Assembly: GCF_004358185.1 (NCBI RefSeq) | Contig: NZ_SMUV01000062.1 | Location: 1-64,000, forward strand | Source of the DNA: Antarcticimicrobium luteum | GTDB lineage: Bacteria; Pseudomonadota; Alphaproteobacteria; Rhodobacterales; Rhodobacteraceae | Direction of reading: 5' to 3' | DNA length: 64,000 bases | Shown: positions 45,175 through 53,721 of the stretch, one piece after another | How the letters are laid out: each line of letters opens with the position of its first letter | Position numbering within the stretch: position 1 is the stretch's first letter | Position numbers and translations under genes: made by a program | The notes under the pieces: model-generated | Database searches by the model: none | Told to the model about the DNA's origin: nothing | The model's input: the letters and a program-made list of their open reading frames with translations, nothing else

Positions 45175-45393
45175 CGGGACGGCGGGGGGCAGGACGGCGG
45201 AGGCGGTGCTGCGCCCGGCGGTTGGCCGCGCGCCGGGGAATCTAAACCTTGCCCCGGCACGGTTTCCGTCGTTAGCTTAAATCGCAGGCGGGTTGCCCGT
45301 GAAATGAGCGCTTTCCGGCCGCGTCGCCGGATCGCCGCGCCGCCGCTTCGCGGGCTCCTTGCCAACCTGTTTCGGAGTGCCGCTGATCGTCTC
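45175..45393 (+). other. Former intergenic region now read through in frame from choV
   Basis: The open frame of the choX-choV fusion runs on without a stop through about 73 codons of Gly/Arg-rich, non-homologous peptide (for example GGGQDGGGGAAPGGW) into the ATP-grasp gene. This looks like intergenic DNA. It should contain the original promoter of the Anbu operon; TTAGCTTAAAT near 45274 is AT-rich, but no convincing -35/-10 pair is seen. Confidence 0.55.
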
Positions 45394-46824
45394 ATGGACA
45401 AGAGTGACCGATTTTTCGACGAGATGTTCTCGGGGCCCGAAACGGCCCGACCGCCCTATGAGGGCTATTGTCAGTGGTTCAACGGAGAAGAGCTCAGGGG
45501 GCTGCGCCGCAAATCCCTGGAAGCCGAGGCGTTCTTTCGCCGCATCGGCATCACCTTCAATGTCTACGGGCAGGACGAGGCGGACGAACGGCTGATCCCC
45601 TTTGACATCGTCCCGCGCATCATCTCGGCCCGCGAATGGGCCAAGCTGGAGCGCGGCATCGAACAGCGGGTGCGGGCGATCAATGCCTTCCTGCACGATA
45701 TTTACCACCGCCAGGAAATCCTGCGCGCCGGACGCATCCCGGAGCATATCATTGCCGGCAACGAGGCGTTTCTGCCGCAGATGATGGGGGTGAACCCGCC
45801 CGGCGGTGTCTATACCCATATCGTCGGCGTCGATCTGGTGCGCACCGGCGAGGACGAGTTCTTTGTGCTGGAGGACAACGCGCGCACGCCCTCGGGGGTC
45901 TCCTACATGCTGGAGAACCGCGAGACGATGCTGCAGATGTTCCCCGAGCTTTTCACCCGGCTCAACGTGCGCCCGGTCAGCACCTATCCGCAGCTGTTGC
46001 GCCGCTCGCTGTCCGATTGCGCGCCGCTGAATTCGCCGAACGACAGGCCGGTGGTGGCGGTGCTGACGCCGGGCATCCACAACTCGGCCTATTTCGAACA
46101 TGCGTTTCTGGCCGACCGGATGGGCGCCGAATTGGTTGAGAGCACCGATCTGCGCATCGAAAAGGGCCGCGTGGCCATGCGCACGACCCAAGGCTTTCAG
46201 CCGATCGACGTGCTGTATCGCCGGGTGGATGACGAGTATCTCGATCCGCTGAACTTCAACCCCGAGAGCCTGCTGGGCGTGCCCGGGATCATGGATGTCT
46301 ATCGCGCCGGCAACATCACGCTGGCCAATGCGCCGGGCACAGGCATCGCCGATGACAAGGCGCTCTATTCCTACATGCCCGACATCATCGAGTTCTATAC
46401 CGGCGAGCCGGCGATCCTGCCCAATGTGCCGACCTGGCGCTGTTCGGAGCCGGACGCGCTGGCCTATGTGCTGGAGCATCTGTCCGAACTGGTGGTCAAG
46501 GAGGTGCATGGCTCGGGCGGCTACGGCATGCTGGTGGGGCCGGTGGCCAGCAAGAAAGAGATCGCCGCTTTTGAACGCAAACTGCGGGCGCGGCCGGCCA
46601 ATTACATCGCGCAGCCGACGCTGGCGCTGTCGACGGTTCCGATCCTGACCAAGGCGGGGCTGGCGCCACGGCATGTGGATCTGCGGCCCTTCGTGCTGGT
46701 CTCGCCGAACCGGATCGACATGACGCCGGGCGGGCTGACCCGGGTGGCGCTGAAACAGGGATCTCTGGTGGTCAACTCCTCGCAGGGGGGCGGCACCAAG
46801 GACACCTGGGTATTGGGGGACTGA
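45394..46824 (+). CDS. Circularly permuted ATP-grasp protein of the Anbu operon
   Basis: This 476-residue protein matches the circularly permuted ATP-grasp family (COG2308): DRFFDEMFSGPETARPPYEGY, then IPFDIVPRIISAREW, FFVLEDNARTPSGVSYMLEN, the nucleotide-binding segment VVKEVHGSGGYGMLVGP and the C-terminal GTKDTWVL. Enzymes of this fold are predicted to form amide or peptide bonds. ATG 45394 fits the family; ATG 45304 would add 30 residues, and the frame is also continuous with choV. Neither start has a strong Shine-Dalgarno. It heads a four-gene set with alpha-E, transglutaminase and Anbu proteins. Confidence 0.88.
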   Translation: MDKSDRFFDEMFSGPETARPPYEGYCQWFNGEELRGLRRKSLEAEAFFRRIGITFNVYGQDEADERLIPFDIVPRIISAREWAKLERGIEQRVRAINAFLHDIYHRQEILRAGRIPEHIIAGNEAFLPQMMGVNPPGGVYTHIVGVDLVRTGEDEFFVLEDNARTPSGVSYMLENRETMLQMFPELFTRLNVRPVSTYPQLLRRSLSDCAPLNSPNDRPVVAVLTPGIHNSAYFEHAFLADRMGAELVESTDLRIEKGRVAMRTTQGFQPIDVLYRRVDDEYLDPLNFNPESLLGVPGIMDVYRAGNITLANAPGTGIADDKALYSYMPDIIEFYTGEPAILPNVPTWRCSEPDALAYVLEHLSELVVKEVHGSGGYGMLVGPVASKKEIAAFERKLRARPANYIAQPTLALSTVPILTKAGLAPRHVDLRPFVLVSPNRIDMTPGGLTRVALKQGSLVVNSSQGGGTKDTWVLGD

Positions 46825-46827
46825 GGC

Positions 46828-47772
46828 ATGATGCTGGGAAAGAACGCCGGCGGACTGTTCTGGATGTTCCGCTATATCGAACGGGCCGAGAATATCGCCC
46901 GCCTGCTCGAGGCCGGCTGGCATATCGCCCTGACCCGCTCCAACGGCGGCGCCAACGAGTGGCAGTCGATCCTGACCACCGCCGGGATCAACGCCGCCTA
47001 CCGCGAGAAATATTCCGAATACGATGCCGCCACCGTCATCAACTTTCTGCTGCGGGACAGGAGCAACCCCTCCTGCGTGATGAGTGCGATCGAGGCCGCG
47101 CGCACCAATGCGCGCCAGGTCCGCACCGCCCTGTCGGGCGAGGTGTGGGAGGCTGTCAACGACTGCTGGATGACGCTCAAGTCGACGCTGGCCCGCCCGG
47201 TGACCGAACGCAACCTCTATGACACGCTAAGCACCATCCGGCATGGCACCTCGGTGGTGCGCGGGGCCCTGCACGGCACCATGCTGCGCAATGACATCTA
47301 TGCGTTTTCGCGCCTGGGCACCTTTATCGAGCGGGCCGACAACACCGCCCGCATCCTCGACGTGAAGTATTACGTCCTGCTGCCCTCGGCCGCCTTTGTC
47401 GGCACCACCATCGACAACGCCCAGTGGGAGGTGATCCTGCGCTCGGTTTCGGCGGAACGGTCCTATCACTGGCTGAACGGCGGCGATGTCTCGCCCTATG
47501 GCATCGCCGAGTTCCTGATTCTGGATCGGCGGATGCCGCGGTCGCTGGCATTCTGCTATTCCAAGATCGGGCAGTATCTGGAGCTGCTGGAACAGGAATA
47601 CGGCCAGCGGCAGGACAGTCAGATCCAGTCGGATCGCATCTGCATGCGCCTGCGGGGCGCCTCGGTGCCGTCGATCTTCGAGGACGGGCTGCACGAATTT
47701 CTGCGCGACTTCATCGCCGACACCTCGCGTCTGGCCAATCACATCGAAACGGATTTCCGATTTTACAGGTAA
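46828..47772 (+). CDS. Alpha-E domain protein (DUF403/COG2307)
   Basis: This 314-residue helical protein matches the alpha-E family: GKNAGGLFWMFRYIERAENI at the N-terminus, IRHGTSVVRGALHGTMLRND and GTFIERADNTARILDVKYYV with repeated ER/RAD motifs. It is nearly always found with the permuted ATP-grasp and transglutaminase proteins and is predicted to work with them in a peptide-synthesis or tagging pathway. It starts 3 nt after the ATP-grasp gene, with two adjacent ATGs. Confidence 0.9.
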   Translation: MMLGKNAGGLFWMFRYIERAENIARLLEAGWHIALTRSNGGANEWQSILTTAGINAAYREKYSEYDAATVINFLLRDRSNPSCVMSAIEAARTNARQVRTALSGEVWEAVNDCWMTLKSTLARPVTERNLYDTLSTIRHGTSVVRGALHGTMLRNDIYAFSRLGTFIERADNTARILDVKYYVLLPSAAFVGTTIDNAQWEVILRSVSAERSYHWLNGGDVSPYGIAEFLILDRRMPRSLAFCYSKIGQYLELLEQEYGQRQDSQIQSDRICMRLRGASVPSIFEDGLHEFLRDFIADTSRLANHIETDFRFYR

Positions 47773-47776
47773 CCCC

Positions 47777-48583
47777 ATGCGGCTGAAGATCACCCACGTC
47801 ACCACCTACAGCTTTGACGCGCCGGTGCATTACGCGTTGCAGCAACTGCGGCTGATCCCGAAATCGGACCACGGCCAGGGGGTGATCGCCTGGTCCTCGT
47901 CGATCGAGGGGGGGACCAAGCAGCTTGAATTCGATGATCTGTTTTCCAACCATACCGAACTGGTGATGGTCGATACCGGCGTGACCCGGGTCAGGATCGT
48001 CAGCGAGGGCGACGTCGAGGTCGAGGACCGCGGCGGCGTGATCGGCAAGCACAAAGGTCCGGCGCCGCTGTGGCTGTTTCGCGAGGCGACGCCGCTGACC
48101 GCGCCGGGGCCGCAGTTGCGCCAGCTCGCCAGCCGGGTGCGCAGCGGCGGCGACGCGCCGGGCGGGGTGGACATGCTGCACGCGCTGTCCGCCGAGATCG
48201 CCGGCGCGGTGGCCTATGAAACCGGGCGCACCCACAGCGCCACAGGCGCCGAGGACTCCCTGAGTGCCGGTCACGGCGTCTGTCAGGACCACAGCCACAT
48301 CATGATCGCCGCCGCCCGCCTGCTGGGGTATCCGGCGCGCTATGTCAGCGGCTATCTGATGATGGACGGCGTGGTGGAGCAGGACGCAAGCCATGCCTGG
48401 GCCGAGGTCTGGACCGAGGGGCTGGGCTGGATCGGCTTCGACGTCTCGAACGGTATCTGCCCCGATGCGCGGTATGTCAGGGTGGCCACCGGGCGCGACT
48501 ATCGCGATGCCGCCCCGATCCACGGGCTGCGGCAGGGCGCCGGCGGCGAGGCGCTTCATGTCACCTTGCAAGTTCAGCAATAG
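47777..48583 (+). CDS. Transglutaminase-like cysteine protease of the Anbu operon
   Basis: This 268-residue protein has the bacterial transglutaminase N-terminal domain (RLKITHVTTYSFDAPVHYAL, residues 1 to about 80) and a transglutaminase core. The likely catalytic triad is Cys169 (GHGVCQDHSHIM), His206 (ASHAWAEVW) and Asp222 (GFDVSNG). Such proteins usually act as peptidases. It lies 4 nt after the alpha-E gene and 35 nt before the Anbu gene, and is predicted to cleave a peptide made or attached by the ATP-grasp partner. Confidence 0.9.
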   Translation: MRLKITHVTTYSFDAPVHYALQQLRLIPKSDHGQGVIAWSSSIEGGTKQLEFDDLFSNHTELVMVDTGVTRVRIVSEGDVEVEDRGGVIGKHKGPAPLWLFREATPLTAPGPQLRQLASRVRSGGDAPGGVDMLHALSAEIAGAVAYETGRTHSATGAEDSLSAGHGVCQDHSHIMIAAARLLGYPARYVSGYLMMDGVVEQDASHAWAEVWTEGLGWIGFDVSNGICPDARYVRVATGRDYRDAAPIHGLRQGAGGEALHVTLQVQQ

Positions 48584-48618
48584 GCTGCTTTCTAGGGCGG
48601 CAAAAAAGGTGCCCTGAC

Positions 48619-49365
48619 ATGACCTATTGCGTCGGTCTGATGCTGAACCGGGGGCTGGTGTTCATGTCGGACACCCGCACCAATTCCGGCATCGACAACA
48701 TTTCGACCTTTCGCAAGATGTTCGTCTGGGAACAGAAGGGCGAACGCAACATCACCCTGATGACCGCCGGCAATCTGGCGACGACCCAATCGGTCGTCAG
48801 CCTGCTGGATGAGCGCAGCAAGGAACCGGCGCAGCGCAATCCGGGCATCCTCGAGGCCAAGTCGATGTTCCAGGTCGCCACGCTGGTCGGCAACACCCTG
48901 AAAGAGGTGATCGCGACCCATGCCGAAACCGGGCAGCGGGCCGACGCCGCCTTTAACGCGACTATGATCCTGGGCGGGCAGGTCGCCGGCGGCGCGCCGC
49001 GCCTGTTCATGATCTATCCCGAGGGAAATTTCATCGAGGCCAGCTTTGACACCCCCTATTTCCAGATCGGCGAAACCAAATACGGCCGGCCGATCCTGGT
49101 GCGGGCCTATGACCCCGAGATGAGCTACGAGGATGCGATCAAGCTGCTGCTGCTGTCCTTCGATTCCACCATCAAGGCCAACCTCTCGGTCAGTCTGCCG
49201 CTGGACGTGCATGTCTATGAGGCCGACAGTCTGGAGCCCGGCCAGCAATTCCGCATCCAGCCCGACGATCCCTATTTCGAGCGGATTTCCAGCGGCTGGG
49301 GCATCGCGCTGCGCGAGGCTTTCGGCCAGCTTCCCGATTTCACCTTTCCCGAAGGGGCGGAGTGA
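48619..49365 (+). CDS. Anbu proteasome-like peptidase (ancestral beta subunit)
   Basis: This 248-residue protein is an Anbu (bacterial proteasome homologue), an Ntn hydrolase. After removal of Met1 the N-terminus is Thr1 (TYCVGLMLNRGLVFMSDTRT). Asp17 and Lys32 fall at the places of the proteasome catalytic residues (Thr1, Asp17, Lys33). It has no propeptide. Anbu proteins assemble into open helical or ring oligomers; the natural substrate is unknown. AAGGTG precedes the ATG. It ends the operon and is convergent with the TRAP genes. Confidence 0.93.
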   Translation: MTYCVGLMLNRGLVFMSDTRTNSGIDNISTFRKMFVWEQKGERNITLMTAGNLATTQSVVSLLDERSKEPAQRNPGILEAKSMFQVATLVGNTLKEVIATHAETGQRADAAFNATMILGGQVAGGAPRLFMIYPEGNFIEASFDTPYFQIGETKYGRPILVRAYDPEMSYEDAIKLLLLSFDSTIKANLSVSLPLDVHVYEADSLEPGQQFRIQPDDPYFERISSGWGIALREAFGQLPDFTFPEGAE

Positions 49366-49458
49366 GCGGCGGCCTTCGGCCTTGTTCCGCGCCGGTGTCT
49401 TTGGCGCGGAGGCCGGCCACAGGTCGGTTCCGCAGGACGATCGAGCGACGCCTCTAAC

Positions 49459-49490
49459 GAAAACCGCGCCCGCCTTGAGGCGGACGCGGT
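49459..49490 (-). terminator. Terminator of the TRAP transporter operon
   Basis: ACCGCG-C-CCGCC (49463-49474) pairs with GGCGG-A-CGCGGT (49479-49490) around TTGA with one mismatch. On the minus strand it is followed by TTTT (complement of 49460-49463), so it ends transcription from dctM; it may also serve the convergent Anbu operon. Confidence 0.7.
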
Positions 49491-49516
49491 CAGTGGTTCC
49501 GTGAGTGAACCCGTTG

Positions 49517-50872
49517 TTAGCCGTAGACCAGTCTCGGTAGCCAGGTGATGATCTCGGGGAAGAACATGCACAGCAGCAGCCCGACCACCTGCAGCGCCAG
49601 GAACGGCAGCGCCGACTTGAAGATGTCCGACATCGGGATCTCTGCCGGAGCGACGCCGCGCAGGTAGAACAACGCATAGCCGAACGGCGGCGACAGGAAG
49701 CTCATCTGCATGTTGACCAGGTAGAGCACCCCGAACCACAGCACCAGATCGTCGGGGCTGTCGAGGCCGAAGGACTGCGCACCAAGGGCCTTGACGATCG
49801 GCACGAAGATCGGAACGCAGAGCAGCAGAATACCGACCCAGTCGAGGAACATGCCGAGGACGATCAGCACGATCTGCATGATGATCAGGATGCCCCAGGG
49901 ACCGAACCCGGTGGCCTGCAACGCGTTCTGCACGAACTGCTGGCCACCCTCGAGCACGTAGAGCCCGACGAAGATGGTCGCGCCGAACATGATCCAGATC
50001 ACCATGGCGCTGGCCTTCAGCGTGCCGATCGAGGCCTCGCGGATCGTCTGCCAGTCCAGCTTGCGGTGGATGGCGGCGACGATGAAGGCGCCGAAGGTTC
50101 CGATGCCGGCGGCCTCGACCGGGGTGGCGACCCCGGTAAAGATCACCCCCAGCACCACGACGATCAGGGCGATCGGCGCCGACATCTTGCTGATCAGACG
50201 GATCTTGTCGGCGGTCGAGATGCGCTCTTCCACCGGGATCGGCGGGCCCAGATCAGGGTTGATGTAGCTGCGCAGGATCACATAGGCGACGTACATCCCC
50301 GACAGCAACAGGCCGGGAATGACCGCGCCGATGAACAGCTCGCCCACCGACTGCTCGGCCACCACGGCGTAGATGATCGCCAGGATCGACGGCGGGATCA
50401 GGATGCCCAGCGTGCCGCCGGCCATGATCGATCCCATGGCGATCTTGGGGTCGTAGTTCCGCTTCAGCATCGCCGGCAGGGCGATGATGCCCATGGTGAC
50501 GACCGCCGCGCCGATCACGCCGACCATAGCGGCCAGCACCGTCGAGGCGATGATGGTCGCCGCGGCGAGCCCGCCTTTGACCCCGCCGAGGACCTTGTAG
50601 ATCACATCGAACATGTCGTTGATGATCCCGGCCCTCTCAAGCATCGAGGCCATGAATATGAACAGCGGGATGGCGGACAACTGATAGTTCGTCATCAGCG
50701 GAAAGATCCGGCTGGGCACGATGTTCAGCGCCCGTTCATCGCCGAGGATGAACAGGAACACGCAGGCCAGACCGCCGGTGACGAAGGCCAGCGGCAGCCC
50801 CGCCATCAGCAGCACCAGCAGCGAGCCGAACATGATGAGTGTGAGCCACTCGATTCCAATCTCAAGACCCAT
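49517..50872 (-). CDS. dctM: TRAP transporter large permease (DctM family)
   Basis: This 451-residue protein has about twelve to thirteen membrane spans and DctM-type motifs: GLPLAFVTGGLACVFLF, the GGTLGILIPPSILAIIYAVV re-entrant region and FLDWVGILLLCVPIFVPIV. It forms the sodium-coupled transport domain that accepts substrate from the periplasmic binding protein. It lies 3 nt after the small permease gene. The ligand is a carboxylate-containing solute that cannot be named. Confidence 0.94.
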   Translation of the reverse strand: MGLEIGIEWLTLIMFGSLLVLLMAGLPLAFVTGGLACVFLFILGDERALNIVPSRIFPLMTNYQLSAIPLFIFMASMLERAGIINDMFDVIYKVLGGVKGGLAAATIIASTVLAAMVGVIGAAVVTMGIIALPAMLKRNYDPKIAMGSIMAGGTLGILIPPSILAIIYAVVAEQSVGELFIGAVIPGLLLSGMYVAYVILRSYINPDLGPPIPVEERISTADKIRLISKMSAPIALIVVVLGVIFTGVATPVEAAGIGTFGAFIVAAIHRKLDWQTIREASIGTLKASAMVIWIMFGATIFVGLYVLEGGQQFVQNALQATGFGPWGILIIMQIVLIVLGMFLDWVGILLLCVPIFVPIVKALGAQSFGLDSPDDLVLWFGVLYLVNMQMSFLSPPFGYALFYLRGVAPAEIPMSDIFKSALPFLALQVVGLLLCMFFPEIITWLPRLVYG

Positions 50873-50875
50873 CGG

Positions 50876-52198
50876 TTACGCCCCCTTCACGACGGCGCGC
50901 AGATCCTGCGCCAGTTTCGAAATGCCTTGCAGCACCAGCAGCAGCCCGCCGATGACCATGACCCATTTCATCGGCCAAAGAGGAACCTCCCATTCGTTGA
51001 AGCTGATCTCGCCCCAGCGGATATTCGGATCGGTCCATTGCGACAGGTTGAAGCCGGACAGCAATTCGCCAAAACCGACCTCGCCCCGCGCCCAGTCCGA
51101 TACGATGGAGTTGCCCGAGGGCACCGCAATCGCGTCGAAGGCGAAGATATAGGATGTCGCCAGCAGCGTGCCGGCGAAGATGAAGAAGAACACCGAGGTC
51201 AGCAGATCGACCCAGGCCTTTTTCTTGCGCGGCAAAGGCGCGTAGAAGATGTCGACCCGCACATGGCTTTCGGTCAGCATCGCATAGGATCCAGCGATCA
51301 GGTACTGCATGCCGAACATCAGATACATGGATTCATGGGCCCAGTTGGTCGGGCTGTTGAACACGTACCGGCTAATCACCTCGAAGTAATAGACAAAGAC
51401 GGCGATCACCGCCCAATAGCTGACGAATTCGCCGCAGAACAGAGCCAGCCGGTCGATATGGCCGGTCCAGCCCGCCGAGACATGGCGGGAATCCTCCTGT
51501 GTCTCCTCTTCCTCCAGTTCCTTCAGCTTGCGCTCGGTCTCGGACAGCTCGACCCTGGCGGGCAGGGTCGCGTTGGCGCGGCGCACCATACCGGGCAGCA
51601 ACAGGGCGTCGAGCAGCATCCCGGCCAGCAGCAGGTAGAAGGCATAGGTCGAGATACTCTTCCAGAATGCCAGACGATCCTGCGCCACCACCTCGATCGG
51701 TTCGGCGCTGGCCAGATCGGTGCGCGCCTGTTCGATCGCGGCGCGGCTCTTTTCGATGCGGTCCTCGGCGCGCTTGATCTTCTTCTCGGCGCCACGCTTG
51801 GCAAAGGAGCCTTCCTCGGCGGCCTCAAAATCGGCGCGCAGTTCCGGCAGGCTGGCCTCGGCAGAGGCCGCGCGCTCGGTCTCGCGCGTGATCGTGCCTT
51901 CGGCCATGCGCACGGTATTGGCCGCGTTCGACAGCTCGGAGCGCGCGGTGGCGCCCTGACTGTTGGCGATCAGGATGGCTAGGAACACGGGAATGAAGAC
52001 CAGTCCGAACAGGTTCTTGAGATAGAACCGATGCAGGCCGAGCATGCCGCCCGTCACCAGGATCATGTATCCCAGCGCGGTGTTGTAGGTCGGGTTTTCC
52101 GGTTTCGGGCGCTTGGCCAGCGCCATGGCGATTAACGGGAACAGGATCAACCCGGCCCAATATGCCCAATGGGGCAGTGTGAAATCGAGACTTGGCAT
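50876..52198 (-). CDS. dctQ: TRAP transporter small permease (DctQ) with TM2/coiled-coil N-terminal extension
   Basis: This protein has 440 residues where DctQ usually has 160-200. The C-terminal half (about 240-440) is DctQ, with four spans and VISRYVFNSPTNWAHESMYL. The N-terminal half has a membrane span, a TM2-like helical hairpin with the motif GGMLGLHRFYLKN, then a coiled coil (about residues 95-185, for example EEGSFAKRGAEKKIKRAEDR) and another span before the DctQ part. ATG 52198 follows GAGGGGAC. The extension is unusual and could sense or assemble; its function is unknown. Confidence 0.87.
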   Translation of the reverse strand: MPSLDFTLPHWAYWAGLILFPLIAMALAKRPKPENPTYNTALGYMILVTGGMLGLHRFYLKNLFGLVFIPVFLAILIANSQGATARSELSNAANTVRMAEGTITRETERAASAEASLPELRADFEAAEEGSFAKRGAEKKIKRAEDRIEKSRAAIEQARTDLASAEPIEVVAQDRLAFWKSISTYAFYLLLAGMLLDALLLPGMVRRANATLPARVELSETERKLKELEEEETQEDSRHVSAGWTGHIDRLALFCGEFVSYWAVIAVFVYYFEVISRYVFNSPTNWAHESMYLMFGMQYLIAGSYAMLTESHVRVDIFYAPLPRKKKAWVDLLTSVFFFIFAGTLLATSYIFAFDAIAVPSGNSIVSDWARGEVGFGELLSGFNLSQWTDPNIRWGEISFNEWEVPLWPMKWVMVIGGLLLVLQGISKLAQDLRAVVKGA

Positions 52199-52281
52199 GC
52201 GTCCCCTCTCAGCCTCAATGCAAAAAAGCAGACATGGCCTGCGCCGTAGTGGTGCGCAGGCCATGCCCTCGGTCAGTTAGT

Positions 52282-53382
52282 TCACAGGTCCAGTTGCAAC
52301 CCTTCGATCTGCTCCTGGGTCACATAGCCGAGCGAGCCGGACATCATGTAGTCGAGCTGGATCTTGAAGACCCGCGCGCTGTCCTTGTCGCGGTTGGCGT
52401 ATTTGAACCAGATCGGCACGGCGACCTCGGTCATCAGTTCGACATCGTCCTGGCTGAGGCGGGTGACCTCGGTGCCGTCGGCCTCGAACTTGGCCCAGGC
52501 CTCCTGGTCGGCCTTCTGGATCGCCGCATGGTGCATGTCGGAATAGACGTGGGTTTCCATCTCGACGAACTGCCGCATCTGCGGGCTCAGCTTGTTCCAG
52601 GCATCCATGCCCACGGTGATGTCCATCAGGTCGACCGGCTGGTACAACGACATGAAACCCGGAGGGCCCATGGAGATATACTTGGTCACCTGGCTGAACC
52701 CGAGGCTGTAGTTCACCGCCGGACCGACATAGTCGGCCACGTCGATGGTGCCCTTTTCCAGCGCCGGGAAGATTTCCGAGCCGGGCAGAACCGTGGTCTC
52801 GGCGCCGATCTCGGTGAACACCTCGGCCACCATGCCGCCGGGCATGCGCATCTTGCGGCCCCGGAAATCGTCGATCGAACGGATCGGCACCTTGGAGTGG
52901 ATGATGTTCGGGCCGTGATGGACCGGACCCACAAAGTGCATGCCCTGCTTGGCATACATCTCGCGCGCGATTTCCAGCCCGCCGAGGCCGTAATAGAACA
53001 CGTCCCATTCATGCGGGTTGCGCAGCGCCAGCGGATAGCTGGTCAGGAAGGTGGCCGCGGGGATGATCCCCTGGGCATAGATGGTGAACGGGTTCACCGC
53101 GTCCAGCACGCCGTTCTTGACCGCGTCGAACAGCTGGAAATCGCCGACCACGTCATTCGCGCCGAACGGATTAAAGGCCAGCTCGCCGCCGGTCTTCTCG
53201 ACGATGGTCGCGCACCAGTCCTTGAAGATCTGCAAACCGGCCCCGCCGGGCCAGGATGTCTGGATCTTCCAGGTGGTGGTTTCGCCGGCCGCGGTGGCGA
53301 TCGACGGTGCCGCCAGACCGGCGGCGCCGGCCAGTGCCACCCTCTGCAAGGCGGCCCGGCGAGAGATAAGTGTCTTCGTCAT
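52282..53382 (-). CDS. dctP: TRAP transporter substrate-binding protein (DctP/TakP-like)
   Basis: This 366-residue protein has a twin-arginine-type signal peptide (ISRRAALQRVALAGAAGLAA, ending near ATAA). The mature part has KIQTSWPGGAGLQIFKDW, the conserved arginine region FRGRKMRMPGG that binds a ligand carboxylate, and ALEKGTIDVADYVGPAVNYS. The last motif is typical of the TakP/keto-acid subgroup. It is the first gene of the TRAP operon, 83 nt before the small permease. Confidence 0.92.
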   Translation of the reverse strand: MTKTLISRRAALQRVALAGAAGLAAPSIATAAGETTTWKIQTSWPGGAGLQIFKDWCATIVEKTGGELAFNPFGANDVVGDFQLFDAVKNGVLDAVNPFTIYAQGIIPAATFLTSYPLALRNPHEWDVFYYGLGGLEIAREMYAKQGMHFVGPVHHGPNIIHSKVPIRSIDDFRGRKMRMPGGMVAEVFTEIGAETTVLPGSEIFPALEKGTIDVADYVGPAVNYSLGFSQVTKYISMGPPGFMSLYQPVDLMDITVGMDAWNKLSPQMRQFVEMETHVYSDMHHAAIQKADQEAWAKFEADGTEVTRLSQDDVELMTEVAVPIWFKYANRDKDSARVFKIQLDYMMSGSLGYVTQEQIEGLQLDL

Positions 53383-53525
53383 GGTATCCTCCCTAATTCG
53401 CCAGGCGATCTCCCACCCGCCCGGCCACGTGTTTTGAATTCACACCTTGGAATTGGTAACTTTGTTTATCCAATTTGCATAGATCCTTTTTCAATTTGTC
53501 TCGCGCTGCGTCGAGATTTCGCGCC

Positions 53526-53557
53526 GCGCGGCCCGGGCCCGTTTGCTCGGGCCGCGC
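53526..53557. other. Strong GC hairpin upstream of the TRAP operon
   Basis: GCGCGGCCCG (53526-53535) pairs perfectly with CGGGCCGCGC (53548-53557). It has no adjoining T-run. It lies in the 339-nt intergenic region 53383-53721, which also has an AT-rich stretch (53455-53500), the likely TRAP promoter, an inverted repeat and a terminator. Confidence 0.4.
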
Positions 53558-53572
53558 GGGGAACAATGATTT

Positions 53573-53589
53573 GGTCAATTGGATTGACC
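53573..53589. promoter_or_regulatory. Inverted repeat upstream of dctP, possible operator
   Basis: GGTCAA (53573-53578) and TTGACC (53584-53589) form a perfect inverted repeat around TTGGA, about 190 nt upstream of dctP on the minus strand. The size fits a dimeric regulator such as a GntR-type protein, but no regulator gene is adjacent. Confidence 0.4.
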
Positions 53590-53652
53590 TGATTTCCTGG
53601 CCGATTGTTGGCACAGGGGCGGCAAGCGACCGACGAGACCCCGCCGCGGCAC

Positions 53653-53684
53653 AAAAAAACCGGCAGCCGCGGGGGCTGCCGGTT
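53653..53684 (-). terminator. Intrinsic terminator after the class III aminotransferase
   Basis: AACCGGCAGCC (53658-53668) pairs perfectly with GGCTGCCGGTT (53674-53684) around 5 nt. On the minus strand it is followed by a run of seven T (complement of 53653-53659). It ends the minus-strand unit that runs down from the amidase and aminotransferase. Confidence 0.9.
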
Positions 53685-53721
53685 GGCGATGAAACGGATC
53701 TTGCGGCCAGCCTGGTCGATG

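Noticed and set aside
43534-46824. A genuine three-domain 1,097-residue binding protein-ATPase-ATP-grasp fusion
   Set aside because: The middle spacer is low-complexity and non-homologous, the ATPase lacks its N-terminal strands, no permease exists, and the ATP-grasp family has its own start; decay by deletion and stop loss explains it better.
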